Below are positions 21,901-31,151 of a stretch of 64,000 nt of DNA, one piece after another. The notes under the pieces are model-generated. The model was not told the origin of the DNA. It was given only the letters and a program-made list of their open reading frames with translations, and did not search any database. Made by a program: the position numbers and the translations under genes. This DNA is from Rikenellaceae bacterium (GTDB taxonomy: Bacteria; Bacteroidota; Bacteroidia; Bacteroidales; Rikenellaceae): assembly GCA_020859685.1 (NCBI GenBank), contig JAJBVT010000034.1:1-64000 (forward strand), given 5' to 3'. Every line of letters starts with the position of its first letter. Positions within the stretch are counted from its first letter, which is position 1.

Positions 21901-22647
21901 ATGGAATTTCTCGCTCTGATACCCGCCCGGTACGCTTCTACTCGTTTCCCGGGCAAACCGCTGGCAGAGATAGGTGGCAAACCCATGATACGGCACGTTT
22001 ACGAGCGAGTCTCGGCGGTATTCGCCGATTGTTTCGTTGCTACGGACGACGACCGTATCGTTGCGACCGTCGAGCAATTCGGCGGCCGCGCGGTGATGAC
22101 CTCGGGGCACCACCGCAGCGGTACGGACCGCTGCGCCGAAGCGCTCGGCACGGTATCTGCCATGACTGGTAAGCGGTACGACGTGGTGGTTAATATTCAG
22201 GGCGACGAACCGTTTATCGAACCTGTGCATCTGCGGGCGCTCTCGGCTCTGTTCAATGATACTCAGGCGGAAGTAGGAACGCTGGTGGCCCGGTTCGGGG
22301 AAGGGGAGGAAGTTCTCGACGCCAACACCCCGAAGGTGGTTAGGGACCGTGAGGGATATGCGCTCTATTTCAGCCGTTCGGTAATACCGTTCGTACGGGA
22401 GATGGTCGCAGAGGAGACGGTGGTATATTACAAACATATAGGTCTTTACGCATATCGGAGCGACGTGCTGAAACGGATATCGGCTATGCCTCCGGGAGTA
22501 CTCGAACGGGCCGAATCGCTCGAACAACTGCGCTGGCTCGAGAACGGGCTTAGAATCAAAACCGCGGAGGTTAAGGGAATGACCATCGCGGTCGATACCC
22601 CGGAGGATCTCGGAAGGGCGGAGAATTTCTACCGCTCGAAGCTATAA
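21901..22647 (+). CDS. kdsB: 3-deoxy-manno-octulosonate cytidylyltransferase
   Basis: Activates Kdo as CMP-Kdo for lipid A/LPS core synthesis in the cytoplasm. The 248 residues match the usual length. Diagnostic runs are IPARYASTRFPGKPLAEIGG at the N-terminus (nucleotide-binding), VVNIQGDEPFIEPVHL near residue 100, KHIGLYAYRSDVL and the C-terminal VDTPEDLGRAENFY. It shows that the organism makes a Kdo-containing lipopolysaccharide. It diverges from the acyl-CoA reductase gene. Confidence 0.97.
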   Translation: MEFLALIPARYASTRFPGKPLAEIGGKPMIRHVYERVSAVFADCFVATDDDRIVATVEQFGGRAVMTSGHHRSGTDRCAEALGTVSAMTGKRYDVVVNIQGDEPFIEPVHLRALSALFNDTQAEVGTLVARFGEGEEVLDANTPKVVRDREGYALYFSRSVIPFVREMVAEETVVYYKHIGLYAYRSDVLKRISAMPPGVLERAESLEQLRWLENGLRIKTAEVKGMTIAVDTPEDLGRAENFYRSKL

Positions 22648-22754
22648 TGAAAACCGAACCGAACACGGAATCGCCGAGAGGACAGGGTAGTTTTATCGCC
22701 CGAACCGGTGCTTTACGGTCGGACGGCCGGGGTCGGTAAGTTTTTTGCCCGGTA

Positions 22755-22784
22755 TTGCGGTCTCGGAATATATTTATATATTTG
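22755..22784 (+). promoter_or_regulatory. Probable rho promoter
   Basis: TATATTTG (22777-22784) matches the Bacteroidetes -7 consensus, and TTG at 22755-22757 lies 19 bases upstream as a -33 element. This leaves a leader of about 70 bases before rho, possibly used in autoregulation as in other bacteria; that part is inference. Confidence 0.6.
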
Positions 22785-22860
22785 TAGCGGAAAAGCCTCA
22801 CTGGCCCGTTTCCGGGCTGAAAAATCACCAAGACTATTCTATTTATACTAAAACCGATAT

Positions 22861-24612
22861 ATGCAAGATTTTAATGCATTGAAATCAAAGAGCCTTGCCG
22901 AACTGCGCAAATTGGGGCGCTCGTTCGGTATCAGGACTCAGATGCGAAAGAACGACCTGATACAGAAAATTATAGAGTTATCTGCTGCCCGCGAAGGGGA
23001 GCAGCAGAACGGTGGAGAAAACCAGCCGCCGGTGCAGCCGGAGGAGAAAAGGCGAGGCCGCAGGCCGAAGCAGGAAGAGGGTGCCGATGAGACACCGGAA
23101 ATCCCGGAAGATGCCGCAAGTTCGCAGGATAGCGGGCAGGACGAGGCCGGTCGCCGCAGGCGCAGCCGGATAAACCGTGTCTCCGCTATTCCTCAAGGTA
23201 ATAACAAGTACCGTGTGAGGGACGATGTGCAGGGCCATGCCACGAAGCACGACGAAATGTACCTCCGAAGTGAACTCCGCGAGCCGGAGATTCATGTAGA
23301 CGAAGAGGAACCGGTGCAGACGGAAGGTGCAGGCCCGGATGAGATTGCGCTGTCTCTGCAGCCGGAGAGTTATACGCAGGAACTGCCGCTGGCTACCACG
23401 ATAGATGTACCCGTTCCGGAAAAGGACCACCCCAAAAAAGCGGAGGAGGTCCATCCCGAAAGGCCGGAACCGCACCGTCCCGTTACTAAGGACGACTTCG
23501 TGGGCGTGGTGGAAGGCGAGGGCGTGCTGGAAATTATGCCCGACGGGTACGGTTTCCTGCGTTCGGCCGACTACAATTACCTCAATTCGCCGGACGATGT
23601 ATACGTATCGCCTTCGCAGATAAAACTTCTCGGTCTCAAGCCGGGTGATACCGTTCAGGGGGCCATTCGTCCGCCGAAGGAAGGGGAGAAATATTTCCCG
23701 CTCGTTAAAGTTAACAAAATCAACGGGCTCAGCCCGGACGCCATACGAGACAGGGTGCAGTTCGAATATATGACGCCGCTGTTCCCCAGCGAGAAGTTCA
23801 ATCTGACCGGTGGTAGACACAATCTGTCTACCCGCGTGGTGGACCTGTTTTCGCCCATCGGGAAAGGTCAGAGGGGCCTCATCGTTGCCCAGCCCAAGAC
23901 GGGTAAGACAATCCTGCTGCAATCCATAGCCAACGCCATCGCCGATAACCATCCGGAGGTCTACATGATTGTCCTGCTGGTGGACGAACGGCCGGAAGAA
24001 GTGACCGAAATGGCCCGCAACGTGAAAGCCGAAGTCATCGCCTCGACGTTCGACGAGCAGGCCGCTCGACACGTTAAGGTGGCAGAAATGGTGCTGGACA
24101 AAGCAAAACGTATGGTGGAGTGCGGCCATGATGTGGTAATACTGCTCGACTCCATAACAAGGCTTGCAAGGGCTTACAATACCGTCCAGCCAGCATCGGG
24201 AAAAGTGCTCTCGGGCGGGGTAGACGCCAATGCGCTCCACAAACCCAAACGGTTCTTCGGGGCCGCGCGTAATACCGAGGAGAGGGGTTCGCTCACGATA
24301 ATAGCCACGGCCCTTATCGACACCGGGTCGAAGATGGACGAGGTTATCTTCGAAGAGTTTAAAGGAACGGGTAACATGGAACTCCAACTCGACCGCAAAC
24401 TCTCCAATAAGAGGGTCTACCCGGCTGTGGATGTGGTTACCTCCGGTACGCGCCGGGAGGACCTGCTGCTCAGTAAAGAGGTACTGCAAAAGACATGGAT
24501 ACTCCGGCGTTACCTCGCCGATATGACGTCGGTGGAGGCTATGGAAGAGATAAAGAAGCATATGGAATCGACGGCGAGCAATGAAGAACTGCTCGTGACG
24601 ATGAATAAATAA
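22861..24612 (+). CDS. rho: Transcription termination factor Rho
   Basis: Hexameric RNA-dependent ATPase that ends transcription. It has 583 residues, longer than E. coli Rho (419) because of an insertion typical of Bacteroidetes. The N-terminal Rho_N domain (about 1 to 45, [16 protein letters not shown]) is followed by a charged, low-complexity linker (about 45 to 215). The RNA-binding cold-shock-like domain has [15 protein letters not shown] and [19 protein letters not shown]. The ATPase core has Walker [18 protein letters not shown] and Walker [17 protein letters not shown]. All key motifs are intact. Confidence 0.98.
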   Translation: MQDFNALKSKSLAELRKLGRSFGIRTQMRKNDLIQKIIELSAAREGEQQNGGENQPPVQPEEKRRGRRPKQEEGADETPEIPEDAASSQDSGQDEAGRRRRSRINRVSAIPQGNNKYRVRDDVQGHATKHDEMYLRSELREPEIHVDEEEPVQTEGAGPDEIALSLQPESYTQELPLATTIDVPVPEKDHPKKAEEVHPERPEPHRPVTKDDFVGVVEGEGVLEIMPDGYGFLRSADYNYLNSPDDVYVSPSQIKLLGLKPGDTVQGAIRPPKEGEKYFPLVKVNKINGLSPDAIRDRVQFEYMTPLFPSEKFNLTGGRHNLSTRVVDLFSPIGKGQRGLIVAQPKTGKTILLQSIANAIADNHPEVYMIVLLVDERPEEVTEMARNVKAEVIASTFDEQAARHVKVAEMVLDKAKRMVECGHDVVILLDSITRLARAYNTVQPASGKVLSGGVDANALHKPKRFFGAARNTEERGSLTIIATALIDTGSKMDEVIFEEFKGTGNMELQLDRKLSNKRVYPAVDVVTSGTRREDLLLSKEVLQKTWILRRYLADMTSVEAMEEIKKHMESTASNEELLVTMNK

Positions 24613-24663
24613 AGGCCCATGGCCGGGGGAGAAGTCCGGCCCAACCCAAAATTATAAATTAAA

Positions 24664-25443
24664 ATGAAGAGGATTTTTTTGCTCCTGTCCGTACTGTTTA
24701 TTTTCCTCGGGACACATCAGTCGTTAGGATGGGGCCAGAAGGGTCACGATATCGTGGCGTACGTCGCTCAATGCAACCTTAAAAAGAGTGTGAAGAAAAA
24801 GGTCGAGCGGGCGCTCGGCGGTCATACGCTAATGTACTACTCCTCGTGGATGGACAATATCCGCGGCTTCGACGAGTTCCGGCACACTTCCACATGGCAT
24901 TATGCCAACGTGGACGAGGGTTATACCTATGAAACAATGCCCAAAGAACCGGCCGGGGACGTATACACAGCGCTTACCGAAACCATCGAAATGCTGCGCG
25001 ACCACCGCAATCTGTCGGACAGCCTCGAGAACCTCTACCTGCGTTACCTTATCCACCTCGTGGGCGATATGCACTGCCCGATGCACGCGGGCCGCAAGAC
25101 CGACCTCGGCGGCAACCAATTTAAAATTAAATGGTTCGGAAGTAACACCAATATCCATTCAGTGTGGGATATGGCGTTTATAGAATCGGTACGCAAGTGG
25201 AGCTATATCGAATGGAGGGAAAATATCGATTACCTGCCCAAAGCCGAGAAAGAACGGCTTGCGGCCGGAACGCCGCTTGACTGGATGAACGAGACGGTAA
25301 ATATCTGCAAGCAGATTTACATGGAAATCGAGGAGGGCCAAAACTACTCGTGGGATTATATGTACTATAACTTTCCCGTACTGGAACTTCAGTTGCAACG
25401 GGCAGGTTACAGGCTCGCACGTATCCTGAATGAACTCTATTAA
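24664..25443 (+). CDS. S1/P1 family nuclease
   Basis: Exported zinc-dependent nuclease of 259 residues that would degrade single-stranded DNA or RNA in the periplasm or outside. The signal peptide ends near residue 20, and the mature protein begins with WGQKGHDIVAYVAQ, so Trp1 and His of the trinuclear zinc site are at the expected N-terminus. Other ligands are in YYSSWMDNIR, STWHYANVDE, HLVGDMHCPMHAG and NIHSVWDMAF. All zinc ligands typical of the family appear present. It lies 51 bases after rho and may be partly co-transcribed with it. A strong terminator follows. Confidence 0.94.
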   Translation: MKRIFLLLSVLFIFLGTHQSLGWGQKGHDIVAYVAQCNLKKSVKKKVERALGGHTLMYYSSWMDNIRGFDEFRHTSTWHYANVDEGYTYETMPKEPAGDVYTALTETIEMLRDHRNLSDSLENLYLRYLIHLVGDMHCPMHAGRKTDLGGNQFKIKWFGSNTNIHSVWDMAFIESVRKWSYIEWRENIDYLPKAEKERLAAGTPLDWMNETVNICKQIYMEIEEGQNYSWDYMYYNFPVLELQLQRAGYRLARILNELY

Positions 25444-25462
25444 TCCGCAATATTTTATCTGA

Positions 25463-25499
25463 ATAAAGCGGGGACAGGTTTATCCTGTCCCCGCTTTAT
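25463..25499. terminator. Bidirectional terminator
   Basis: Perfect 16-base stem ATAAAGCGGGGACAGG / CCTGTCCCCGCTTTAT with a 5-base loop and T/A tracts on both sides. It lies between the convergent S1/P1 nuclease and PPOx genes. Confidence 0.9.
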
Positions 25500-25523
25500 T
25501 TCGTCCCGTCGCCGGGTACTATA

Positions 25524-25949
25524 TCAGATGATAACGGCGTCTATTTTCTCAGGGGTGAATTTTATCAAAGACATTTCGTCGCTCTCGGGTCCCTCGGGGA
25601 TATATTTCTTAACCCATATGTTCGACATCATTTTTTTAAGGATCGGTTCGGTAACTATCTCCGCCGTGCCGTTAATGGTGATCTGGTTGTCGTTGTCGGT
25701 ATAAAGAACTTCGCAGCGTGGATTGGTACGGATATCCACCACCTTTTGCGTGGAGGTTCGCGTGATGTACCACAACTCTTTAAGTTCCTGCTTCTCCTGA
25801 GTGGTAAGGATCGAGAGATGTACTCCGTCCTCGCTGTTGACCGTGCCCAGAATGCAGTAACGGCATTTATTTATGAATCTTAGAGCTTTATCTATCTGTT
25901 CGTCGGTCATGCGGTCGACCTGCCCGCTGTATTTTAATTTATGTCCCAT
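25524..25949 (-). CDS. Pyridoxamine 5'-phosphate oxidase-like flavoprotein
   Basis: Small FMN-binding split-barrel protein of 141 residues. Features are NKCRYCILGTVNSEDGVHLS (first strands of the barrel), ELWYITRTSTQKVVDIRTNP and CEVLYTDNDNQITINGTAEI. These match general PPOx-like proteins rather than true PdxH, which is longer. A role in flavin-dependent redox or detoxification is possible, but the substrate is unknown. It is a single leftward gene. The 200 bases upstream lead to tRNA-Gly. Confidence 0.88.
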   Translation of the reverse strand: MGHKLKYSGQVDRMTDEQIDKALRFINKCRYCILGTVNSEDGVHLSILTTQEKQELKELWYITRTSTQKVVDIRTNPRCEVLYTDNDNQITINGTAEIVTEPILKKMMSNIWVKKYIPEGPESDEMSLIKFTPEKIDAVII

Positions 25950-26060
25950 ATATTTAAACTTTATGGAGTGGGGAGCAATTACCGGTCCAAAGGTGGGTGG
26001 GGGAATTTTAACAGTTATTAAAATTTAGATTGTCGGCTGGCGAAAATCCGGCGAAATTAC

Positions 26061-26068
26061 TATATTTG
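26061..26068 (+). promoter_or_regulatory. -7 element upstream of tRNA-Gly
   Basis: TATATTTG matches TAnnTTTG fully, 77 bases before the mature tRNA 5' end. I see no good -33 element, so use for the tRNA is inferred. Confidence 0.4.
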
Positions 26069-26145
26069 CAAGCCCGTATGCAATAATGGAGGTGGAGTGG
26101 TTTTTTCCACGGAATAGGCCGAATTGCATATTGACATATTTATTC

Positions 26146-26218
26146 GCGGAAGTAGCTCAGTTGGTAGAGCATCAGCTTCCCAAGCTGAGGGTCGCGGGTT
26201 CGAGTCCCGTTTTCCGCT
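26146..26218 (+). tRNA. tRNA-Gly (anticodon CCC)
   Basis: A 73-base cloverleaf: acceptor GCGGAAG with TTTTCCGC, D arm GCTC/GAGC, anticodon stem TCAGC/GCTGA with loop TTCCCAA, T arm GCGGG TTCGAGT CCCGT. The discriminator base is T and CCA is not encoded. The anticodon CCC reads GGG glycine codons. Confidence 0.96.
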
Positions 26219-26230
26219 CATGATTTTCAG

Positions 26231-26262
26231 AAGGTTACACAGGAATGTGTAACCTTTTTTAT
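26231..26262 (+). terminator. Terminator of tRNA-Gly
   Basis: AAGGTTACAC / GTGTAACCTT stem with a short loop, followed by six T residues, 12 bases after the tRNA. Confidence 0.92.
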
Positions 26263-26286
26263 TTGCATTGGATTAAATTAGCCGAT

Positions 26287-27888
26287 TCAGAGGGTTATGG
26301 CCTTATCAGAAATGGTTTCAAAATCTTTCAGGTGGGTAGCCATCAGGATAGTCATGTCGGGATGTTGGCGTTTAATTTTACAGAACATTTCTATCGCGCT
26401 TCGGGAACCGATACCGGCAGTAGGTTCATCGACTACCAATAATTGCGGCCGTTTGAGAAGCGCCTGTGCCAGCAACAGTTTTTTCCGCTGGCCGCCGCTC
26501 AATATCTCCCCGTTCTCCCCAAGCCATGTAGATAGTCCGTCCGGAAGCGAGCGGTACCACTCTTCCAGTTCGACCGTTTTCAGTACCCCTTCTATATCCT
26601 CGTCCGGGTAACCCTCGAAATTCTCACGCAGCGTCCCGGTTAGCAGATAGGCCTTTTGTGTGACGTAAATACACTGGGGGACAGGAAGCGACGTCAGTTC
26701 CTCCCGGCCATTCCATATTATCGACCCGCCGCCCCGGTATTCCGGGTAAAATAGGCTGTTGAGTAGAGTGGTTTTACCCTTACCCGTCTCCCCGAACAGG
26801 GTGATAAATTGGCCTTTTTCGATATTCAATGAAATGTCAGGGACGTGTACCGATGTTTCCGGGATTGTCGCACCAAGGTTTTTCAGGGAAAGACTCTCCA
26901 TCGGTGAGGCCACGTTTACCGTTTCTACCGGATTCTTAACATGCCCGATTATTCCGTCAATCTCTTTTATCTGGTGCCGCACAGAGCTTTTCTCCGATTT
27001 ACCCGAAAAAAGGATTTCCGCGAGTTCTGCCTGCGCTATTATCCCGAAGAAAATACCGATAGCCATGGGAGTGTCTATTGAGGTATAACCCGATTGCCAA
27101 AATAAAATGACGGCCAGATAGCTGAAACCCAGCCCGGCGATAAGCTGCAAGGTGAAAGAACTGTTTTGCAGTCTGTTTTCCAGCCGTTCTATATCCATTA
27201 ATCTTTTTTCATGCAATCCGACGACATTATCTTCCAACCCGTATTTCGTTATCTCGATGCGACCACGAAAACTCTGGATAAGTTCCCGATTATTCTCTTC
27301 CCGGCAAATACTGAGTTTGTTGTAAAGTTTTCGGTTTTTATGATAAAAGAGTTGTGGAATACCGAACAGAAGTAGTGCCGACGAAACTAAAAACTCAACC
27401 GCAATACCATGCGAGAATACACTCAGGAAGAGATAGAATATAGATAACGCCATTACCAGGGTGGTTAACGGCAGTATCCACAAAAGAACATGGTTCAATA
27501 TCTTATCGACACCGTGGGTGCTGTTTTCAAGCAGGGCAGAATTGTTACCGGCCTGCTTTTCAAAATAGGGGAGCCGGGCGACAGACTGGAATATCCTGAG
27601 CTGTAAATTTCGTTGTACTGCGAGGGTGGTCTTGTGGTTTTCCACCCGTTCGAAATATCTGGCCGCCGTCCTCGAAAGTGCCAGAAACCGGATAAAGGTA
27701 GCCGGAATTATATATGCGAACATGATGTTCGCGGTAGCGAACGCAACGCTGCACATGGCAAGGAACCAACCCGAAACAGCCGGTAATGCAATAAAAGTGA
27801 CCGTCCAGAGAAGAAGTAATGCAATCCCCTTTGCCCATCTTCCTGCGAAGGGCCTTATAATATATGTGGTTATAAATTTATTCATCAT
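26287..27888 (-). CDS. cydC: CydC-like ABC exporter subunit
   Basis: Half of a heterodimeric ABC exporter. In other bacteria CydDC exports cysteine and glutathione to the periplasm and is needed to assemble cytochrome bd oxidase. It has 533 residues. The membrane domain (about 1 to 310) shows the CydC hallmarks SGWFLAM near residue 40 and SRTAARYFERVENHKTT. The ATPase domain has Walker A FGETGKGKTTLL, signature ILSGGQRKKLLLAQALL and Walker B LLVVDEPTAG. The start overlaps the stop of the CydD gene by four bases, so they are translated together. cydAB is not in this window. The call rests on motif similarity to E. coli CydC. Confidence 0.86.
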   Translation of the reverse strand: MMNKFITTYIIRPFAGRWAKGIALLLLWTVTFIALPAVSGWFLAMCSVAFATANIMFAYIIPATFIRFLALSRTAARYFERVENHKTTLAVQRNLQLRIFQSVARLPYFEKQAGNNSALLENSTHGVDKILNHVLLWILPLTTLVMALSIFYLFLSVFSHGIAVEFLVSSALLLFGIPQLFYHKNRKLYNKLSICREENNRELIQSFRGRIEITKYGLEDNVVGLHEKRLMDIERLENRLQNSSFTLQLIAGLGFSYLAVILFWQSGYTSIDTPMAIGIFFGIIAQAELAEILFSGKSEKSSVRHQIKEIDGIIGHVKNPVETVNVASPMESLSLKNLGATIPETSVHVPDISLNIEKGQFITLFGETGKGKTTLLNSLFYPEYRGGGSIIWNGREELTSLPVPQCIYVTQKAYLLTGTLRENFEGYPDEDIEGVLKTVELEEWYRSLPDGLSTWLGENGEILSGGQRKKLLLAQALLKRPQLLVVDEPTAGIGSRSAIEMFCKIKRQHPDMTILMATHLKDFETISDKAITL

Positions 27889-29513
27889 CTCTCCTGTTCC
27901 CCCCAGTTTAAGTTCAGTACCGCATCGGCTACGGACTCGAATGTCTCCTCGTGAGAGGCTACGATTACCAACCGGTCTTCGGCCAATTCAACTATTTGCC
28001 GCAGGATGGTCCGGGTGGTCGCGGCATCAAGACTTGCCGTAGGCTCGTCCAGAATTGCTACCGGACGGGGATTCAGCAGCATCCGGGCAAGGGACACAAG
28101 TTGTTTTTCTCCGCCCGAAAGTTGTTTCCCGTTATGGGTGAGCTGCGTGGCCCATCCGTCGGCTTTTGTATCGAGTATCCTGTCGAGAAATGCGGTATAC
28201 CCGGCATTTTTTTTATCTTCTTTATCGAGAAAAACATTGTACCGGAGCGTTCCGTCGAATATAAATGGAAACTGGTTCATGTAGGAGGTATTTTTATCGA
28301 GCCAACTGCGGGAACCCGAATTGTCTTTCCCGTTAACCGAAACCGTTCCATCATCGACAGGGAGACTCCCCGCAAGTATTTTCAGCAGGGTGGATTTACC
28401 CGAGCCCGATATACCTTTGACCAGTACCAGACCTTTGACAGGTAAGTTCAAACTTATCCCGTTCAGCACTTTCACCGGCGAATCGGGGTAGGCGAAACTC
28501 AAATTCTCTATCTCCAAAGAGGCGAGCGGGTCGTTCGTATCTGCGGCAGGAGAGTCGGGGTTTACATTCATTAACGGCATCAATATATTAGCCGAAGCCA
28601 AAGCCCGGTTCCGGTCATGGTAAGCGCTTACGAACTTTCGCAAGTAAAAGAAAAAATAAGGTGCAAGCGTCAGCAGGAACAGGGCGGTCCTGAAATCGTA
28701 TCCATTCCCGTAGTTGGGACCGACCATTATACCGAGAAGGTTCAACCCCAGATATATGGCTACCATAGCGATACTCAGCGTAACGAAAAGCTCCAGTGAT
28801 GCCGTAGTGAGAATGGCTACCCGCATAACTTTGACCGTCGCTTTATTCAGCGCTTCGCTTTTATCGGACAGGAATCGGTACTGCTGAATGACGTTATCCA
28901 GATTTACGATTTCTGCGACGGCCTGGAGCCGGTTGTAAAAAACAGCCGAGTATTTCATAAAGAGGTCGATATGCTTTTTATGTATCCCCTCGGCACCCAT
29001 ACCGATAATACTCATCATGAACGGTATCACCAGAAATGAGACCAGAAGAATAATACCCACCCATTTTTCCACCCAAAAACAGACGACCAGCAACAGTCCG
29101 CTCACCAATACTGAAGCCATTGCGTTGGGAATGAAGAAAGAAAAATAGGGCTTCAGGTCGTCGTTAATCCGGGTTACCATCAGAGTACCGGATACGGAAT
29201 CTATTTCGTTGTTTTTGAGTAATGCCGGATATAGCTCTCTTTTCACCTGCGAGGCAATAACTTCACCCGCCTTATAATTAAACCGAGAAGCGACGTATGC
29301 TAAAATATATCTACCCGTCAGAAATACCGAGGCATAAAGTAATTTATCCGGTTCTGTCAGCCACAAAGCCGCAAACACCGACAGATACCAGCAAAAAACG
29401 ACAAAACATCCCGCACTTAACAGGGTAAATAACCAGGATGATAAATAAACTGTTTTTACCTCGGCAATATGTTTATTCAGCCATCGGGAAGCGTTTTGCG
29501 AATTGGAGCTCAT
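27885..29513 (-). CDS. cydD: CydD-like ABC exporter subunit
   Basis: Partner of CydC, 542 residues. The membrane domain carries CydD-like runs: SIIGMGAEGIHKKHIDLFMK, FYNRLQAVAEIVNLDN and TASLELFVTLSIAMVAIYLG, closely parallel to E. coli CydD. The ATPase domain has Walker A KGISGSGKSTLLKILAG, signature LSGGEKQLVSLARMLL and Walker B VAILDEPTASLD. It lies 61 bases after an MFS gene and overlaps cydC by four bases, so the three leftward genes may form one operon. Base composition is visibly richer in A+T than in neighbouring housekeeping genes, which could mean transfer from another lineage (inference). Confidence 0.87.
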   Translation of the reverse strand: MSSNSQNASRWLNKHIAEVKTVYLSSWLFTLLSAGCFVVFCWYLSVFAALWLTEPDKLLYASVFLTGRYILAYVASRFNYKAGEVIASQVKRELYPALLKNNEIDSVSGTLMVTRINDDLKPYFSFFIPNAMASVLVSGLLLVVCFWVEKWVGIILLVSFLVIPFMMSIIGMGAEGIHKKHIDLFMKYSAVFYNRLQAVAEIVNLDNVIQQYRFLSDKSEALNKATVKVMRVAILTTASLELFVTLSIAMVAIYLGLNLLGIMVGPNYGNGYDFRTALFLLTLAPYFFFYLRKFVSAYHDRNRALASANILMPLMNVNPDSPAADTNDPLASLEIENLSFAYPDSPVKVLNGISLNLPVKGLVLVKGISGSGKSTLLKILAGSLPVDDGTVSVNGKDNSGSRSWLDKNTSYMNQFPFIFDGTLRYNVFLDKEDKKNAGYTAFLDRILDTKADGWATQLTHNGKQLSGGEKQLVSLARMLLNPRPVAILDEPTASLDAATTRTILRQIVELAEDRLVIVASHEETFESVADAVLNLNWGEQER

Positions 29514-29574
29514 AGCGATATTTTAATGGGAGCGTATACAGCCTTATATTTAACGGTATAGTTACTGAAGGTCA

Positions 29575-30762
29575 TTACAAATTCGACCTTCTCCGCAAAT
29601 AGGATAAATGTAACAACAAGCAGAGAAATACGGATAGACCGCCGCACAGGGTTACACCCGTCCAGCCGAACCGTCCCCATACCAAGCCCGCAATCCATGT
29701 ACCGACGGCGCCTCCTACGAAGAAAGTGACCATATATGCCGTATTGATCCGGTTGGTGGCTTCTTTATGAGATGAGAAGATAAGGCTCTGGTTGGATATG
29801 TTCATGGCCTGTATACCCAAGTCTATCAGGATAATACCGGCCACCAGCCCGGCATATGTCGAGCCGCCCAGCCCTAAAATAGCCCACGACAGTAACATAA
29901 TTAAGGCTCCTGCAGTAAGAATATTGTTCTGCCCGTATCTGTTCGTTATCCGTCCGACCACATTGGCGGCCACGGCTCCGACAATACCGATAAGTCCCAT
30001 CGCTCCCGCCACGTCGCTGCCCGCAAAAAAAGGCGGTCCGTTAAGCTGGAAAGCCAGCGTTGCCCAGAGCATAGAGAACGAACCGAATACGAGGCCGCCC
30101 CGTAAAGCAGCCATCCGCAGGTCGGGGAGAGTTTTTACATAGTAGAGTATGGACGACATAAGTTCACGGTAGGTTCCCCGGAAGGTCGGTTTTATCTCCG
30201 GGAGGAAAAGCATCATACAAACACCGAGAATAAACAGGATGCACATGGCCGTAAGATAAACCGCGCGCCAGCCGAAATATTCGGCAAGTATTCCGCTGAA
30301 TACCCGCGAGGCAAGCATCCCGATAAGCATTCCGCTTACGACCATCGCCATATTTTTGGCTGTCTCTTCGGGTCGAGATAACTGAGCGGTAAGGGGGAGG
30401 AAAATTTGCGGTATGATTGTCGTCAGGCCGAGGAAAAAACTTGCAATTAGTATCATAGTGAACGATTGCGATAACGCGACGGCAAGCAGTGTGAGCAGCA
30501 TAAACCCGAAATCAACCACTATAATCCTTTTGCGCCTCATCATATCACCGAGCGGAACGATAAAAAGCAGTCCGGCAGCATAGCCGAGCTGTGTAATCAT
30601 CGCCACCTTACTTGCAGTAGACTCGCTAACCCCGAAATCGGCGGCGATGTGTCCCAGAAGAGGCTGGTTATAGTAAAGGTTGGCAAGTACCAGCCCGGCC
30701 CCGACGGTCATCAACCATAACAGGCCGCGGGTCAGAACAGGTGTAGATGTGGTTTGCTCCAT
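29575..30762 (-). CDS. MFS transporter (drug or sugar efflux type)
   Basis: Proton-driven inner-membrane transporter, 395 residues, twelve predicted helices. It shows the MFS motif A between helices 2 and 3 as GDMMRRKRIIVVD. YYNQPLLGHIAADFGVSEST at residues 27 to 46 is typical of the YnfM/arabinose-efflux-permease branch. The substrate cannot be read from the sequence. It lies upstream of cydD in the same direction with 61 bases between and probably opens that operon. It diverges from another MFS gene. Confidence 0.88.
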   Translation of the reverse strand: MEQTTSTPVLTRGLLWLMTVGAGLVLANLYYNQPLLGHIAADFGVSESTASKVAMITQLGYAAGLLFIVPLGDMMRRKRIIVVDFGFMLLTLLAVALSQSFTMILIASFFLGLTTIIPQIFLPLTAQLSRPEETAKNMAMVVSGMLIGMLASRVFSGILAEYFGWRAVYLTAMCILFILGVCMMLFLPEIKPTFRGTYRELMSSILYYVKTLPDLRMAALRGGLVFGSFSMLWATLAFQLNGPPFFAGSDVAGAMGLIGIVGAVAANVVGRITNRYGQNNILTAGALIMLLSWAILGLGGSTYAGLVAGIILIDLGIQAMNISNQSLIFSSHKEATNRINTAYMVTFFVGGAVGTWIAGLVWGRFGWTGVTLCGGLSVFLCLLLHLSYLRRRSNL

Positions 30763-31151
30763 GTCAATAATTATTCAAAATGCAAATAAAAGAAAAAACC
30801 CCCACAGTGGCTTTACCGTGAGGCTCAATTTATTTTTATCGAAGAGAGATTTCTTCTTATCCGGCAAAGTACACGGTAAAGCCGGGATACCGGTTTTATA
30901 CTTTTCTAAAAGGACGGTTGAGGTGGGGCACAAAGGGCAAATTTATTTTCCGGAAAAAAGTTACCGAACCCATATTCTATAATGTGAAGGGGCTTACCGA
31001 TTCCCAGAAATATTTTATTTCCTCGCAGCCTGAGTCCGATAGCGGTAGGCAGCGGCTATTATAGGTCCTTTTCATTTCCGATGCGGGTTCGGAAAATAAT
31101 GCCCCTTACTACAAACTTTGTATAACTTTGCATCCAAAAAACTGAAAATCA
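30763..31151. other. Divergent intergenic region between two MFS genes
   Basis: 389 bases between divergent transporter starts, with no gene that I can support. A good -7 element for the rightward gene is listed separately. No obvious operator palindrome is visible. Confidence 0.4.
31123..31130 (+). promoter_or_regulatory. -7 element of the Fsr-type transporter gene
   Basis: TAACTTTG matches TAnnTTTG fully, 21 bases before the TTG start and 60 before the first ATG. Confidence 0.45.

Noticed and set aside
26146-26286. Attachment site at the tRNA-Gly end
   Set aside because: No second copy of the tRNA 3' end and no integrase gene in the window.
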